From: an uncultured Prevotellaceae bacterium
Lineage (GTDB): Bacteria; Bacteroidota; Bacteroidia; Bacteroidales; Bacteroidaceae
Reading direction: 5' to 3'
DNA: 64,000 nucleotides
Assembly (NCBI GenBank): GCA_902768785.1
Contig: CACXMM010000001.1
Span: 124,001 to 188,000 of the forward strand
Translations under genes and position numbers: made by a program
Shown here: positions 17,150-26,536 of the stretch, in pieces
Position numbering within the stretch: the first letter of the stretch is position 1
Layout of the letters: the number at the start of each line of letters is the position of its first letter
Notes under the pieces: model-generated
What the model was told of the DNA's origin: nothing
Databases searched by the model: none
Seen by the model: the letters and a program-made list of their open reading frames with translations, nothing else

Positions 17150-18667
17150 TCACTGATGCTGCTCCCTCAACAGATCGTTGACGGTCTTCACCGGATTGAA
17201 TGTGGAAAGAGGCACCTCTACGAAGACAGTGTTCCAGTTGCTCATCGCACCGTTCCACAGTCCCGGCAGCTCCAGGGCTTTGAGCTCCTTACCGCCCTTA
17301 CTCTTACTGCTGATGAATCCTGTTGACTTATCCACAAAGTCAGGAAGATTGAACGGCTCACCCTTATAGTTCTTCACAGCACAGACGAGATCCACGGGAT
17401 TGAAGTGCGTACCTTCGGTGAACATCTTCATGTACTCCTCGTTGCTCTTGTCGATCTGACTGCTCTCCAGGATCTGTAACGATACCGTACCATCCTGGTT
17501 ATAGGTAAGGAACGGACCGCCACCGGGCTCACCCACGTTCTTCACAACACCGCAGACGCGCATCGGACGGTTCAGTTTCTCACGCAGGTAGATGACGAGC
17601 TCAGCATCTTCCAATTCCTTGATGTCGTTCTTCCGACAGCAGAGGTCACGCTGTACGAAACGGATGATCTCCTCTAACTTCTCATGGTTATACTCGCCAC
17701 TGTCCAGCAGACGGAGGTAAGCAAAAGCCTTCTGCTGCAGGGAAACCAGGACACCGGCAATCACCTGCTTGTATTCCACGGTGTCACCCTTCAGACGGTC
17801 GGGTACCACATTGTCGATGTTCTTGATGAAAATCACATCGGCATCGATCTCGTTCAAGTTCTCAATCAGTGCACCATGACCACCGGGACGGAACAGCAGC
17901 GAACCGTCATCGTTACGGAACGGAGTGTTGTCGGCATTGGCAGCCACTGTGTCGGTACTGGGTTTCTGCTCGGAGAAGGAGATATTGTATTTAATACCAT
18001 ACTTCCGTGCAAAGCCGTCTTTCTTCTCTGCCACTTTCTTCTCAAAGAAAGCGATGTGCTCATGACTGACAGTGAAGTGAACGTTGGCCTCTCCGTTGCT
18101 GGCAGCATAGAGCGCACCTTCCACCAAGTGCTCCTCCATCGGGGTTCGCGGTCCTTCGGCATATTTGTGGAACAACAGCATACCTTTAGGCAGCTGACCA
18201 TAGTTCAAGCCCTCGGGACGTAACATATTGGCAGCCACAGCCTTGTATTTCCCATCGGCTATGAGCGCCTTGATCCCCTTTCCCTCGTTCTTCAGACAGA
18301 CAGCATCTAAAGCATCGTAGAAGGCGAACTTCTCCAGGTTGTCAAAATACTTCTTCTCGAAATCAGTGGTGGGCACATCATAAGGAGCATCCACAAAAGC
18401 GAACATGTCTTTGAACATACGACTGGCAGCACCGCTGGCAGGGACGAATTTCACAATCTTCTTCCCCTCTGCCTTATAGGCGTTCCAGGTGTTTACCATC
18501 TGCTGGCGCTCCTCTGCCGTAGGTGCTTCGATGCCATGACCGATGCTGGCAGCCGCTTCCAGTTTCAAGAAAGGAAAACCTGTCTTGAATTCTTCCAGTT
18601 GTACGTTAATCTGCTCTTCTGAAATACCTTTCAGTGCGATTTGTTCTAAGTCCTGTTTTGATAGCAT
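17150..18667 (-). CDS. DUF4301 protein, nucleotidyltransferase-like
   Basis: A 505-residue cytoplasmic protein matching the DUF4301 family of Bacteroidetes. Near residues 75-90 it has KFVPASGAASRMFKDM, which resembles the glycine-rich nucleotide loop of sugar-1-phosphate uridylyltransferases, and near 265-280 LFRPGGHGALIENLNEIDAD, which resembles the GHG segment of UDP-sugar pyrophosphorylases. A GT-A-type nucleotidyltransferase is therefore inferred; no substrate can be given. It is a single gene, convergent with the ABC-F gene. A -7 box TATATTTG on the minus strand lies at 18707-18714, 40 bases upstream of the start. Confidence 0.85.
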   Translation of the reverse strand: MLSKQDLEQIALKGISEEQINVQLEEFKTGFPFLKLEAAASIGHGIEAPTAEERQQMVNTWNAYKAEGKKIVKFVPASGAASRMFKDMFAFVDAPYDVPTTDFEKKYFDNLEKFAFYDALDAVCLKNEGKGIKALIADGKYKAVAANMLRPEGLNYGQLPKGMLLFHKYAEGPRTPMEEHLVEGALYAASNGEANVHFTVSHEHIAFFEKKVAEKKDGFARKYGIKYNISFSEQKPSTDTVAANADNTPFRNDDGSLLFRPGGHGALIENLNEIDADVIFIKNIDNVVPDRLKGDTVEYKQVIAGVLVSLQQKAFAYLRLLDSGEYNHEKLEEIIRFVQRDLCCRKNDIKELEDAELVIYLREKLNRPMRVCGVVKNVGEPGGGPFLTYNQDGTVSLQILESSQIDKSNEEYMKMFTEGTHFNPVDLVCAVKNYKGEPFNLPDFVDKSTGFISSKSKGGKELKALELPGLWNGAMSNWNTVFVEVPLSTFNPVKTVNDLLREQHQ

Positions 18668-18805
18668 AATTATAGTAGTTTTAAAGATTATATCGTTTTC
18701 AGCCTACAAATATAAGCATTTTATTTGAAATATTCGGCAAAAACCGTAAAAACTTTGAAAAAACTGACGCAAACAGAGGCAAAATGTGTCGGAAGACGAG
18801 TCATT

Positions 18806-18915
18806 TTGCATTGAAAATAGAGGATAATTGCATTGAAAGTAAAGGCTGATTGCATTCAAAGTAATGGTTACTTAATGGTTACGTAAAGGCTACTTAATGT
18901 TTACGTAGGGGCTGA
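18806..18915. repeat. array of ten 11-bp units
   Basis: The sequence divides into consecutive 11-bp units, e.g. TTGCATTGAAA (18806, 18828), TTGCATTCAAA (18850), GTAATGGTTAC (18861), TTAATGGTTAC (18872), GTAAAGGCTAC (18883), TTAATGTTTAC (18894) and GTAGGGGCTGA (18905). Units alternate between two types, giving a 22-bp super-period. The pitch is close to one helical turn. Confidence 0.75.
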
Positions 18916-19242
18916 TTCCAAGCGAATTAAAGGAATTATTATCAGGAATCATCAGCCATTAGGCTGACAAAATTTCTGTGTTTTCCGCGATTTTTCTCTC
19001 CGCTACGCTATGAGTGACCGTTGGTTCCGTGTGACAAAAAAGGGGAGCGGTGAGGGCGTTTTTTGACTCAAAAACGTGCATTTTTGTGCAAAATCATCAA
19101 ATTTGAGGCCAAAAATGAGCAGAAAAGAGCCGTTTTTGGTCTCATTTTCCGTTCTTTTTGGGCGTAGCGTGATACTTGTCGTTTCATGAGAGCAAGATGA
19201 AAGGAGCTGATATTCAGAATGTTACACACATTATGAGGTATG

Positions 19243-19455
19243 TTTACCAATTTACCAATTTACCAATTTCACTTTTTAGAATTCGCGAAAAAGAGGAGGG
19301 AAAAATTTATATTTATATATATATTATAATATATATATAAATATATATCTATATATCTATATATCTATATATCTATATATCTATATATTTATTATTTCTT
19401 CTCTTCCACCTTCCAAAACTAAAAAGTGAAATTGGTAAATTGGTAAATTAGTAAA
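19243..19455. mobile_element. MITE-like element with 37-bp inverted ends and AT core
   Basis: The left end (19243-19279) holds three TTTACCAA units then TTTCACTTTTTAG; the right end (19419-19455) is its reverse complement with one mismatch. The 139-bp interior has a run of A/T bases with five CTATATAT units on an 8-bp pitch (C at 19349, 19357, 19365, 19373, 19381). No transposase and no clear target duplication are visible, so a non-autonomous element or large cruciform is inferred. Confidence 0.6.
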
Positions 19456-19505
19456 TTTGATTCAACGTTTTTCAGGGCGATACATTGTAGTTGACAGACA
19501 GGAAA

Positions 19506-19537
19506 TTTGGTGATATCGGAAAAAAATCGTACCTTTG
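19506..19537 (+). promoter_or_regulatory. Bacteroidota promoter for the Lnb-like gene
   Basis: TTTG at 19506-19509, 20 bases, TACCTTTG at 19530-19537. As at 8780-8811, only four bases (TCAC) separate the -7 box from the ATG. Confidence 0.75.
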
Positions 19538-19541
19538 TCAC

Positions 19542-20750
19542 ATGAAAAGAAAACGACTGCTATTCACTCTCCTCTCCGCATTCGCGGTGTTCCTGGACGC
19601 CTACTCGCAAAACGCTGACTCCATGATGGTTAGCAGCATGGACTCAGTGGAGATCAGTCTGCTCACCTGCTCCCCCCATGAGGAGATCTACAGTCTGTAC
19701 GGTCATACCGCCATCCGCATTCTTGACAAGCGCACCGGTGAGGATGTGGCCGTGAACTATGGGATGTTCTCGTTTCAGAAGCCCTATTTCGTCCTTCGTT
19801 TCATCTTCGGTCTCACCGACTACGAGATCGGCATCGATTCCTTCGAGCGATTCTGCCAGCAGTACCAGTACTATGGCAGCAGCGTCACCCAGCAGGTGCT
19901 GAACCTCACCAGTGAGGAGAAGGGACGCATCCTCGCGGCCATCAACGAGAACTACATGCCCCAGAACAGGGTGTACCGATACAACTACTTCTACGACAAC
20001 TGTACGACACGCGCCGTGGATATGCTCACCACCCACCTGCCGGAAGCCCGCGTCGCCTTCTCTCATGAGGACGGCAAATACCCTTCTTTCCGCGAGATGG
20101 TGCACAGCTGCGTGGATCACCACCCCTGGAACCGCTTCGGCAATGACATGCTGTTAGGTGTGATGGCCGACCGTCCCACAGACAAACGGGGATGGCAGTT
20201 CCTGCCGGCGCATGCCATGGCCGACTTCGACGACGCACGGATCATCGGTCAGGATGGTAGTCAGCGGAAACTAGTGTCACGACGTGAGACGATCGTACCC
20301 GAAGGAATGCAGACGGTGGAAGAAGATTTCCCCCTGCGTCCGAACAGCGTGTTCCTCATCCTCCTGGCCATCACCATCGCCGTGACCGTGGTGGAAGCCT
20401 ACTCGAAGAAGCTGCTGTGGGGCTATGATGCCCTGTTGATGCTGCTCAGCGGTCTGGCAGGCATCGTCCTGTTCCTCATGCTGTTCTCGCAGCATCCCAC
20501 CGTACGCGTGAACTTCCAGCTGTTACTGCTGAACCCCCTACCCCTATTCTTCCTCTGGAGAATGATCCGGCGTTCGAGGAAGGGAATCCCCGACAAGCAA
20601 TATGCGGGATGGATCGTGCTGATCTGTCTGTTCTTCATCGGAGGCATCTGGCAGCACTATGCCGAGGGAACCTATCTTCTGGCATCATCTTTGCTAATAA
20701 GAAACGTGTGGCGGATGTCCCGTCAACATCAAACAAAAATATCATCATAA
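19542..20750 (+). CDS. Lnb N-terminal-domain (DUF4105) membrane protein
   Basis: A 402-residue protein with a signal sequence (MKRKRLLFTLLSAFAVFLDA), a periplasmic DUF4105/Lnb-type domain and four C-terminal membrane helices (VFLILLAITIAVTVVEAY, ALLMLLSGLAGIVLFLMLF, LLLLNPLPLFFLW, WIVLICLFFIGGIW). The Lnb fold is papain-like; the probable catalytic pair is His55 in YGHTAIRI and Cys154 in YDNCTTR. In Gram-positives Lnb moves an acyl chain to make lyso-lipoproteins; the role in Bacteroidetes is not established to my knowledge, and lipoprotein N-terminal modification is an inference. The start at 19542, rather than a Met 51 bases earlier, follows from the promoter. The phosphatase-like gene begins 4 bp after its stop. 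Confidence 0.88.
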   Translation: MKRKRLLFTLLSAFAVFLDAYSQNADSMMVSSMDSVEISLLTCSPHEEIYSLYGHTAIRILDKRTGEDVAVNYGMFSFQKPYFVLRFIFGLTDYEIGIDSFERFCQQYQYYGSSVTQQVLNLTSEEKGRILAAINENYMPQNRVYRYNYFYDNCTTRAVDMLTTHLPEARVAFSHEDGKYPSFREMVHSCVDHHPWNRFGNDMLLGVMADRPTDKRGWQFLPAHAMADFDDARIIGQDGSQRKLVSRRETIVPEGMQTVEEDFPLRPNSVFLILLAITIAVTVVEAYSKKLLWGYDALLMLLSGLAGIVLFLMLFSQHPTVRVNFQLLLLNPLPLFFLWRMIRRSRKGIPDKQYAGWIVLICLFFIGGIWQHYAEGTYLLASSLLIRNVWRMSRQHQTKISS

Positions 20751-20754
20751 AGTA

Positions 20755-22209
20755 TTGACATTGAATAAAAGACAATTCACCGCGGCACTGATTGCCATCC
20801 TTGCCTCAACCATTCAGGCACAGACGACACCACAATCACCCAGACTGGTTGTGAACATCGCCATCGACCAGTTGTGCACCGATTACATGGAAGCCTTCAA
20901 CCCTTATTTCGGTACGGAAGGTTTCAGGAAGATCATGTCGCGGGGGAAAGTCTATGAGAATGCTGCCTACACCTTCGCACCCGTGGATTGCGCCTCTGCT
21001 GTGGCCTCCCTCGTTACAGGATCCTGTCCGTTCTACCACGGGATCATGGGGGCACGATGGCTCGACAGGAATACGCTTCGCCCCATCGGATGCACGGACG
21101 ACCCACAGTATTTCGGGGTGTACACCACCGACAAGGCCTCCCCGAAGAACCTGCTGACATCCACCATCGGGGATGAGCTGAAAGTGGCCACGGCAGGGAA
21201 AGCCCTCGTCTATGCCATCGCCCAGGAAAAGGATGCTGCCATCTTGTCAGCTGGTCATAGCGCTGACGGTGCCTTCTGGAAAGACCGGAACACACAGAAC
21301 TGGTGCAGCACCAACTTCTATCTCAAGAAAATCCCTGCCTGGTTCACCGAATACAACAACACCGTAGGCGGCAGGAAGAAGAAAACGGAGTTTGAGCAAC
21401 TGACGGAACTGACGAACCTCGCCATTCTGTGCATCGAACGCTCGGGGATGGGTACCGACAATGTCACCGATCTGCTGAATGTCACACTCGAAGCAACTCC
21501 CGACATGACGGGGAAGAAGAGCACCGACTGGCAGAATGCCCTGACACAGGCGTATATCAACCTTGACCGTCAGCTGGCCGACCTCATAGCCACCGTGGAG
21601 AACAAAGTCGGTGCCCAAAACGTGGTGTTCTACCTCACGGGAACAGGACATGTGGAAGAGCCTATCGACGACTACCGTCACTATGGTGTTCCCGCCGGAA
21701 CCTTCTATATCAACCGTACCGCCAACCTGCTGAACATGTACCTTGGTGCCCTGTACGGCACAGACAGATATGTGGAGGGATGCAGTGGAAATCAGATTTA
21801 TCTAAACCTTAAACTGATTGAGCAAAAACGGCTGAAACTGAGGGAGATACTTTCTTTGTCTCGATCATTCCTCCTGCAGTGCGACGGGGTGCTGAACGCT
21901 CATTCCAAGGAGACGCTCTTCGACTCTGAACAGAGTGATGTGCTCAAGGTACGTAACGGTTTCAATGCCAGTGTCGGTGGCGACATCCTGGTAGAGACCA
22001 TTCCCGGTTGGCAGATGTACAACGAAGACACCCAGGAGATCAGCGTGAACAGTCTGCGAAACATCTCCTTCCCCATCATCATCTATGGGGCACAGGTCGC
22101 TCCCCAGAAGATCGCCACACCCGTCACGGTTGACCGCCTTGCGCCAACCATCGCGAAAACCATCCATATCAGGGCTCCCAATGCCTGTCCTGCCCTCCCC
22201 CTGCCATAG
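20755..22209 (+). CDS. alkaline-phosphatase-superfamily protein lacking catalytic residues
   Basis: A 484-residue exported protein with the PafA-like alkaline phosphatase fold: NIAIDQLCTDYMEAFNPYF, TGSCPFYHGIMGARW, AGHSADGAFWKD. The signal peptide is KRQFTAALIAILASTIQAQ. At the nucleophile position, where the family has Thr or Ser before an NH/GH pair, this protein reads VDCASAVASLVTG, with Cys at that place and Val instead of His; the metal motif normally like LTADHG reads YLTGTGH. An inactive or changed-function protein is inferred. No in-frame ATG fits; translation must begin at TTG 20755 or TTG 20761, 4 or 10 bp after the Lnb-like gene, so the two are probably coupled. Confidence 0.85.
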   Translation: MTLNKRQFTAALIAILASTIQAQTTPQSPRLVVNIAIDQLCTDYMEAFNPYFGTEGFRKIMSRGKVYENAAYTFAPVDCASAVASLVTGSCPFYHGIMGARWLDRNTLRPIGCTDDPQYFGVYTTDKASPKNLLTSTIGDELKVATAGKALVYAIAQEKDAAILSAGHSADGAFWKDRNTQNWCSTNFYLKKIPAWFTEYNNTVGGRKKKTEFEQLTELTNLAILCIERSGMGTDNVTDLLNVTLEATPDMTGKKSTDWQNALTQAYINLDRQLADLIATVENKVGAQNVVFYLTGTGHVEEPIDDYRHYGVPAGTFYINRTANLLNMYLGALYGTDRYVEGCSGNQIYLNLKLIEQKRLKLREILSLSRSFLLQCDGVLNAHSKETLFDSEQSDVLKVRNGFNASVGGDILVETIPGWQMYNEDTQEISVNSLRNISFPIIIYGAQVAPQKIATPVTVDRLAPTIAKTIHIRAPNACPALPLP

Positions 22210-22268
22210 GGTGAAAAGCAAAATCGCGAAGTTACAATGCACTCGGCATAAAAAACAAATGAATTTGT

Positions 22269-22299
22269 TTTGTTCTGCACTCGTTTTTTCGTAACTTTG
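22269..22299 (+). promoter_or_regulatory. Bacteroidota promoter for secA
   Basis: TTTG, 19 bases, TAACTTTG at 22292-22299. The leader to the secA ATG is about 40 nt and A-rich. Confidence 0.8.
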
Positions 22300-22344
22300 C
22301 ACCCTCAAATCATATAGAATAAAAAAAATAAAGACAATTATAGA

Positions 22345-25300
22345 ATGGGATTTAACAATTTCTTAAAGTCATTGTTTGGCGATAAGTCAACACGTGACAT
22401 GAAGCTGATCCAACCCCTTGTAGAAAAGGTGAAGGCAGCCTATCCGGCCGTTCAGGTACTGAGCAACGACGAGCTCCGTGCCAAGACCAAGGAGATTCAA
22501 CAATTTGTGCAGGACTCTGCCAAGGAACAGAAAGAGCAGATCGAGGCACTGAAAGCAAAGATCGAGGACACCCCCATCGATGAGCGTGAGGTGATCTTCA
22601 ACGAGATTGACAAGCTTGACAAGGAAGCGCTCGAGATCTACGAGAAAGCTCTTGACGAGGTGATGCCCGTGGCCTTCAGTATCGTGAAGGAGACGGCACG
22701 GCGTTTTGCCGAGAACGAGGAGACCGTGGTGACCGCCACAGACTTCGACCGTGAGCTGGCTGGTGATCCTGCCAAGGACTTCATCACCATCGACGGCGAC
22801 AAAGCCATCTATCACAATCACTGGACGGCTGGTGGCAACGACCTCAAATGGGAGATGATCCACTACGACGTGCAGCTCTTCGGCGGTGAGGTGCTCCACC
22901 AAGGAAAGATTGCCGAGATGGCAACAGGTGAAGGTAAGACCCTTGTGGCTACCCTCCCCGTTTTCCTGAATGCCCTGACGGGTAATGGTGTCCATGTGGT
23001 GACCGTGAACGACTACCTGGCCAAGCGTGACTCCGAGTGGATGGGACCGCTGTATATGTTCAACGGTCTGAGCGTTGACTGTATCGACAAGCACCGTCCT
23101 AACTCACCCGAACGCCGCAAAGCCTACCAGGCTGACATCACCTTCGGAACGAACAACGAGTTCGGTTTCGACTACCTGCGTGACAACATGGCTATCTCCC
23201 CAGCCGATCTGGTACAGAGAAGACATAACTACGCCATCGTCGATGAGGTTGACTCGGTGCTGATCGATGATGCCCGTACACCGCTGATCATTTCCGGTCC
23301 TGTGCCCAACGGCGACGACCAGATGTTTGAGGAGTACCAGCCGTTGGTGGAGAGACTCGTCGGTGTGCAGCGTCAGTTAGCCACTCAGTTCCTTGCTGAG
23401 GCCAAGCAGAAGATTGCCGAGGGTACCAAGCTCATGGAAGAAGGAAAGAAGAAAGAGGGTCAGGAGAAGCTCGACGAGGGTTTCCTGAGTCTGTACCGCT
23501 CACATAAGTCACTCCCGAAGAACAAACCGCTGATTAAGTTCCTCTCCGAGGACGGCATCAAGAGCGGTATGCTCAGAACGGAGGAAATCTACATGGAGAA
23601 CAACAACCGACGGATGCCCGAGTGCATTGAGCCCCTGTACTTCGTGGTGGATGAGAAGCTGAACTCATGCGACCTCACCGACAAGGGTACGGCATGGCTG
23701 GCCAAACAGGTGGGTAACGACCAGCTGTTCGTGCTGCCAGACATCACCACAGAGCTGTCGGCACTGGAGAACGAGAACCTGTCGGAAGAAGAACGCATCC
23801 AGAAGAAAGACGAGCTGCTGTCACACTACGGTGTACAGAGTGAGCGTGTGCATACCCTGCAGCAGCTGCTCAAAGCCTACACCATGTTCAACAAAGACGA
23901 TGAGTACGTGGTGATGGACGGTGAGGTGAAGATCGTGGATGAGCAGACAGGACGTATCATGGAAGGTCGCCAGTGGAGTGACGGTCTGCACCAGGCCATT
24001 GAGGCTAAGGAGCATGTGAAGGTGAAGGAGGCTACACAAACCTTCGCCACCATCACCCTGCAGAACTACTTCCGTATGTACCACAAGCTTGCCGGTATGA
24101 CGGGTACCGCTTCTACCGAGGCTGGAGAGTTCTGGGATATCTACAAGCTGGATGTGGTGGAGATCCCCACCAACCGTCCGGTGATCCGTAACGACCAGGA
24201 CGACCGCATCTATAAGACGGCTCGCGAGAAATACAACGCTGTGATTGAGGAGATCGAGGAGATGAGGAACTCCGGACGTCCTACCCTGGTGGGTACGACC
24301 TCCGTGGAAATTTCCGAGCTCTTGTCACGTATGTTGAACCTGCGCCATATCCCCCATCAGGTGTTGAATGCCAAGCTGCACCAAAAAGAGGCCGACATCG
24401 TGGCCAATGCCGGACAGAGCATCGACGGCAAGGGTGCGGTGACCATCGCTACGAACATGGCCGGTCGTGGTACCGATATCAAGCTGTCGCCGGAAGTGAA
24501 GGCGGCAGGTGGCTTGGCCATCATCGGTACGGAGCGCCATGAAAGCCGTCGTGTGGACCGTCAGCTGCGTGGTCGTTCCGGACGTCAGGGAGACCCGGGT
24601 AGCTCTGTCTTCTACGTGTCGTTGGAAGATAAGCTGATGCGCCTTTTCGGTAGCGAGCGTATCGCGAAGGTGATGGACCGCATCGGTGTCAAGGATGGTG
24701 AGCGTATCGAGAGTGGTATGATGACGAAGAGCATCGAGCGTGCCCAGAAGAAGGTGGAGGAGAACAACTTCGGTATCCGTAAGCGCTTGTTGGAATACGA
24801 CGATGTGATGAACAAGCAGCGTACTGTTGTCTATGAGAAACGCCGTCACGCCCTGATGGGTGAGCGTATCGGTATGGATATCGCAAACATCATCTGGGAC
24901 CGCGTGGTAAACATCATCGAGAACAACGACTACGAGGGCTGTAAGGAGGATTTCCTGAAGATCCTGGCTATGGAATGCCCGTTTACTAGTCAGCAATTCA
25001 TCGAGGAACCGCGTGAGAACTTGGAGGAGAATGCCTTCCAGCTGGCTATGGAAGCCTTTAAGCGCAAGACCGACCGCATCCAGTCTGTGGCCAACCCGGT
25101 CATCAAACAAGTATATGAGAATCAGGGCTCACAATATGAGCGTATCATGGTTCCCGTCACCGACGGAAAGCGACTGTACAATATCGCATGTAACCTGAAA
25201 GAAGCCTACGAGACAGAGTCGAAGAGTGTACTGAAGGAGTTTGAGAAGAGCATCCTGCTGCATGTCATTGACGACAGCTGGAAAGAGAACCTCCGTGCCC

Positions 25301-25710
25301 TGGACGAACTCCGCCACAGTGTGCAGAACGCCAGCTACGAGCAGAAAGACCCGCTGGTGATCTTCAAGCTGGAGAGCGCGAAGCTCTTTGATGACATGGT
25401 GGATGAGATGAACAACCGCATCGCCAGCATCCTGATGCGAGGACAGATTCCGGAGATCCAGCAGCAGGAAGTGCGCGAGGCAGCACCAGAGCAGCACTCT
25501 CAGCGTTACAACGAACAGAAGGCCGATATCCAGGAGGAGCAGATGGTGGATCGCCATCAGCAGGCCGCAGCACAGCATGACACACGAGAGACAGCACAGC
25601 AAGTGAACCGTGTGCCTATCCGTAAGGACAAGATGCCCGGACCGAACGATCCCTGCCCCTGCGGAAGCGGTAAGAAGTTCAAGAAATGCCACGGCCGTGG
25701 TATATTATAA
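22345..25710 (+). CDS. secA: preprotein translocase ATPase SecA
   Basis: The motor that drives secreted proteins through SecYEG. At 1121 residues it is longer than E. coli SecA (901), as is usual in Bacteroidetes, with extra sequence near residues 60-130 and 340-420. Walker A is GEGKT at 195-199, Walker B region [20 protein letters not shown], and helicase motifs [10 protein letters not shown] and [15 protein letters not shown] are intact. The C-terminus has the zinc motif [14 protein letters not shown] after a Gln/Glu-rich linker. It has its own promoter and a strong terminator downstream. Confidence 0.98.
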   Translation: MGFNNFLKSLFGDKSTRDMKLIQPLVEKVKAAYPAVQVLSNDELRAKTKEIQQFVQDSAKEQKEQIEALKAKIEDTPIDEREVIFNEIDKLDKEALEIYEKALDEVMPVAFSIVKETARRFAENEETVVTATDFDRELAGDPAKDFITIDGDKAIYHNHWTAGGNDLKWEMIHYDVQLFGGEVLHQGKIAEMATGEGKTLVATLPVFLNALTGNGVHVVTVNDYLAKRDSEWMGPLYMFNGLSVDCIDKHRPNSPERRKAYQADITFGTNNEFGFDYLRDNMAISPADLVQRRHNYAIVDEVDSVLIDDARTPLIISGPVPNGDDQMFEEYQPLVERLVGVQRQLATQFLAEAKQKIAEGTKLMEEGKKKEGQEKLDEGFLSLYRSHKSLPKNKPLIKFLSEDGIKSGMLRTEEIYMENNNRRMPECIEPLYFVVDEKLNSCDLTDKGTAWLAKQVGNDQLFVLPDITTELSALENENLSEEERIQKKDELLSHYGVQSERVHTLQQLLKAYTMFNKDDEYVVMDGEVKIVDEQTGRIMEGRQWSDGLHQAIEAKEHVKVKEATQTFATITLQNYFRMYHKLAGMTGTASTEAGEFWDIYKLDVVEIPTNRPVIRNDQDDRIYKTAREKYNAVIEEIEEMRNSGRPTLVGTTSVEISELLSRMLNLRHIPHQVLNAKLHQKEADIVANAGQSIDGKGAVTIATNMAGRGTDIKLSPEVKAAGGLAIIGTERHESRRVDRQLRGRSGRQGDPGSSVFYVSLEDKLMRLFGSERIAKVMDRIGVKDGERIESGMMTKSIERAQKKVEENNFGIRKRLLEYDDVMNKQRTVVYEKRRHALMGERIGMDIANIIWDRVVNIIENNDYEGCKEDFLKILAMECPFTSQQFIEEPRENLEENAFQLAMEAFKRKTDRIQSVANPVIKQVYENQGSQYERIMVPVTDGKRLYNIACNLKEAYETESKSVLKEFEKSILLHVIDDSWKENLRALDELRHSVQNASYEQKDPLVIFKLESAKLFDDMVDEMNNRIASILMRGQIPEIQQQEVREAAPEQHSQRYNEQKADIQEEQMVDRHQQAAAQHDTRETAQQVNRVPIRKDKMPGPNDPCPCGSGKKFKKCHGRGIL

Positions 25711-25717
25711 GGTATAG

Positions 25718-25760
25718 GCAGTTCAAGAAGTTGAGCAGGCTTCTTGAACTGCTTGTTTTT
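25718..25760 (+). terminator. intrinsic terminator after secA
   Basis: A perfect 13-bp stem GCAGTTCAAGAAG / CTTCTTGAACTGC with a 9-base loop, followed by TTGTTTTT. The next ATG is 15 bases further, and no clear promoter lies between, so some read-through is likely. Confidence 0.9.
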
Positions 25761-25774
25761 CATACACATCAACC

Positions 25775-26524
25775 ATGAAGATTCAGGTAACTAACTTAAA
25801 GAAATGTTTTGGCGAGAAGACCGCCGTAAACATCAACAGCTTCACTATTGAGAAAGGTGACCTGTTAGGTCTTGTCGGTAACAACGGTGCCGGTAAAACC
25901 ACACTGTTCAGGATGATTCTCGACCTGTTGAAAGCCGATGAGGGAGAGGTGCTGATCACGCTCCCGTCATCCCAGGAAGAGAATGGCGAGCCGGAGCACA
26001 CCATCAGTCCTGCGAAGAGCGAGGACTGGAAAGTCCATACGGGTGCCTATATCGATGAAGGTTTCCTCATCGACTTCCTTACCCCCGAGGAATATTTCTA
26101 TTTCGTAGGAAAGGTGAACGGGATGACAAAGGAACAAGTTGACACACGATTGGCCGACTTTGAGCATTTCATGGGAGGAGAGGTACTCGGTCAGAAGAAA
26201 CTCATCCGGAACCTGTCATCAGGAAACAAGCAGAAAGTGGGTATCATCTCCACCCTATTAAACAGTCCCCAGCTGGTGATCCTCGATGAGCCTTTCAACT
26301 TCTTAGACCCCTCCAGTCAGAATATCCTCAAGCACAAACTGAAAGAATACAACCAGGAGACGGGTGCTACCATCCTCATCAGCAGTCATAACCTGGCCCA
26401 CACCGTGGACATCTGTCCGCGTATCGCCTTGCTGGAGCAGGGGGTGATTATCCGTGACCTGCAGAACACCGACGGTAGTGCAGAAAAGGAGTTAGAGGAA
26501 TATTTCAATCAGAATGATGACTAA
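25775..26524 (+). CDS. ABC transporter ATP-binding protein without adjacent permease
   Basis: A 249-residue ABC ATPase. Walker A is GNNGAGKTTL, the signature is NLSSGNKQKVG (a variant of LSGGQ) and Walker B is LVILDEPFNFLDP, followed by ISSHNLAHTVDICPRI. It resembles the ATPases of ABC-2-type exporters such as CcmA/YhaQ types. No membrane component is adjacent; the next genes (12 bp downstream) are a 5'-nucleotidase and nudC. The permease may be elsewhere, or the protein may have a non-transport role. Confidence 0.9.
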   Translation: MKIQVTNLKKCFGEKTAVNINSFTIEKGDLLGLVGNNGAGKTTLFRMILDLLKADEGEVLITLPSSQEENGEPEHTISPAKSEDWKVHTGAYIDEGFLIDFLTPEEYFYFVGKVNGMTKEQVDTRLADFEHFMGGEVLGQKKLIRNLSSGNKQKVGIISTLLNSPQLVILDEPFNFLDPSSQNILKHKLKEYNQETGATILISSHNLAHTVDICPRIALLEQGVIIRDLQNTDGSAEKELEEYFNQNDD

Positions 26525-26536
26525 AAGAAGGTATCC

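Larger units (their letters stand above)
18668..19541. other. 874-bp gene-free region rich in repeats
   Basis: No credible protein gene is seen. It holds the DUF4301 promoter (near 18707), an array of ten 11-bp units (18806-18915), a small hairpin TCAGCC-ATTA-GGCTGA (18952-18967), a stretch with scattered CGCTACGC/GCGTAGCG pairs (about 19000-19160), a MITE-like element with 37-bp inverted ends and an AT-only core (19243-19455), and the promoter of the next gene (19506-19537). Confidence 0.8.

Noticed and set aside
20755-20763. An ATG start for the phosphatase-like gene
   Set aside because: No in-frame ATG lies between the preceding stop and the signal peptide; only TTG codons at 20755 and 20761 fit.
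24325-25110. 261-codon minus-strand reading frame
   Set aside because: It is antisense to secA; the His/Leu-rich product is typical of an antisense shadow.
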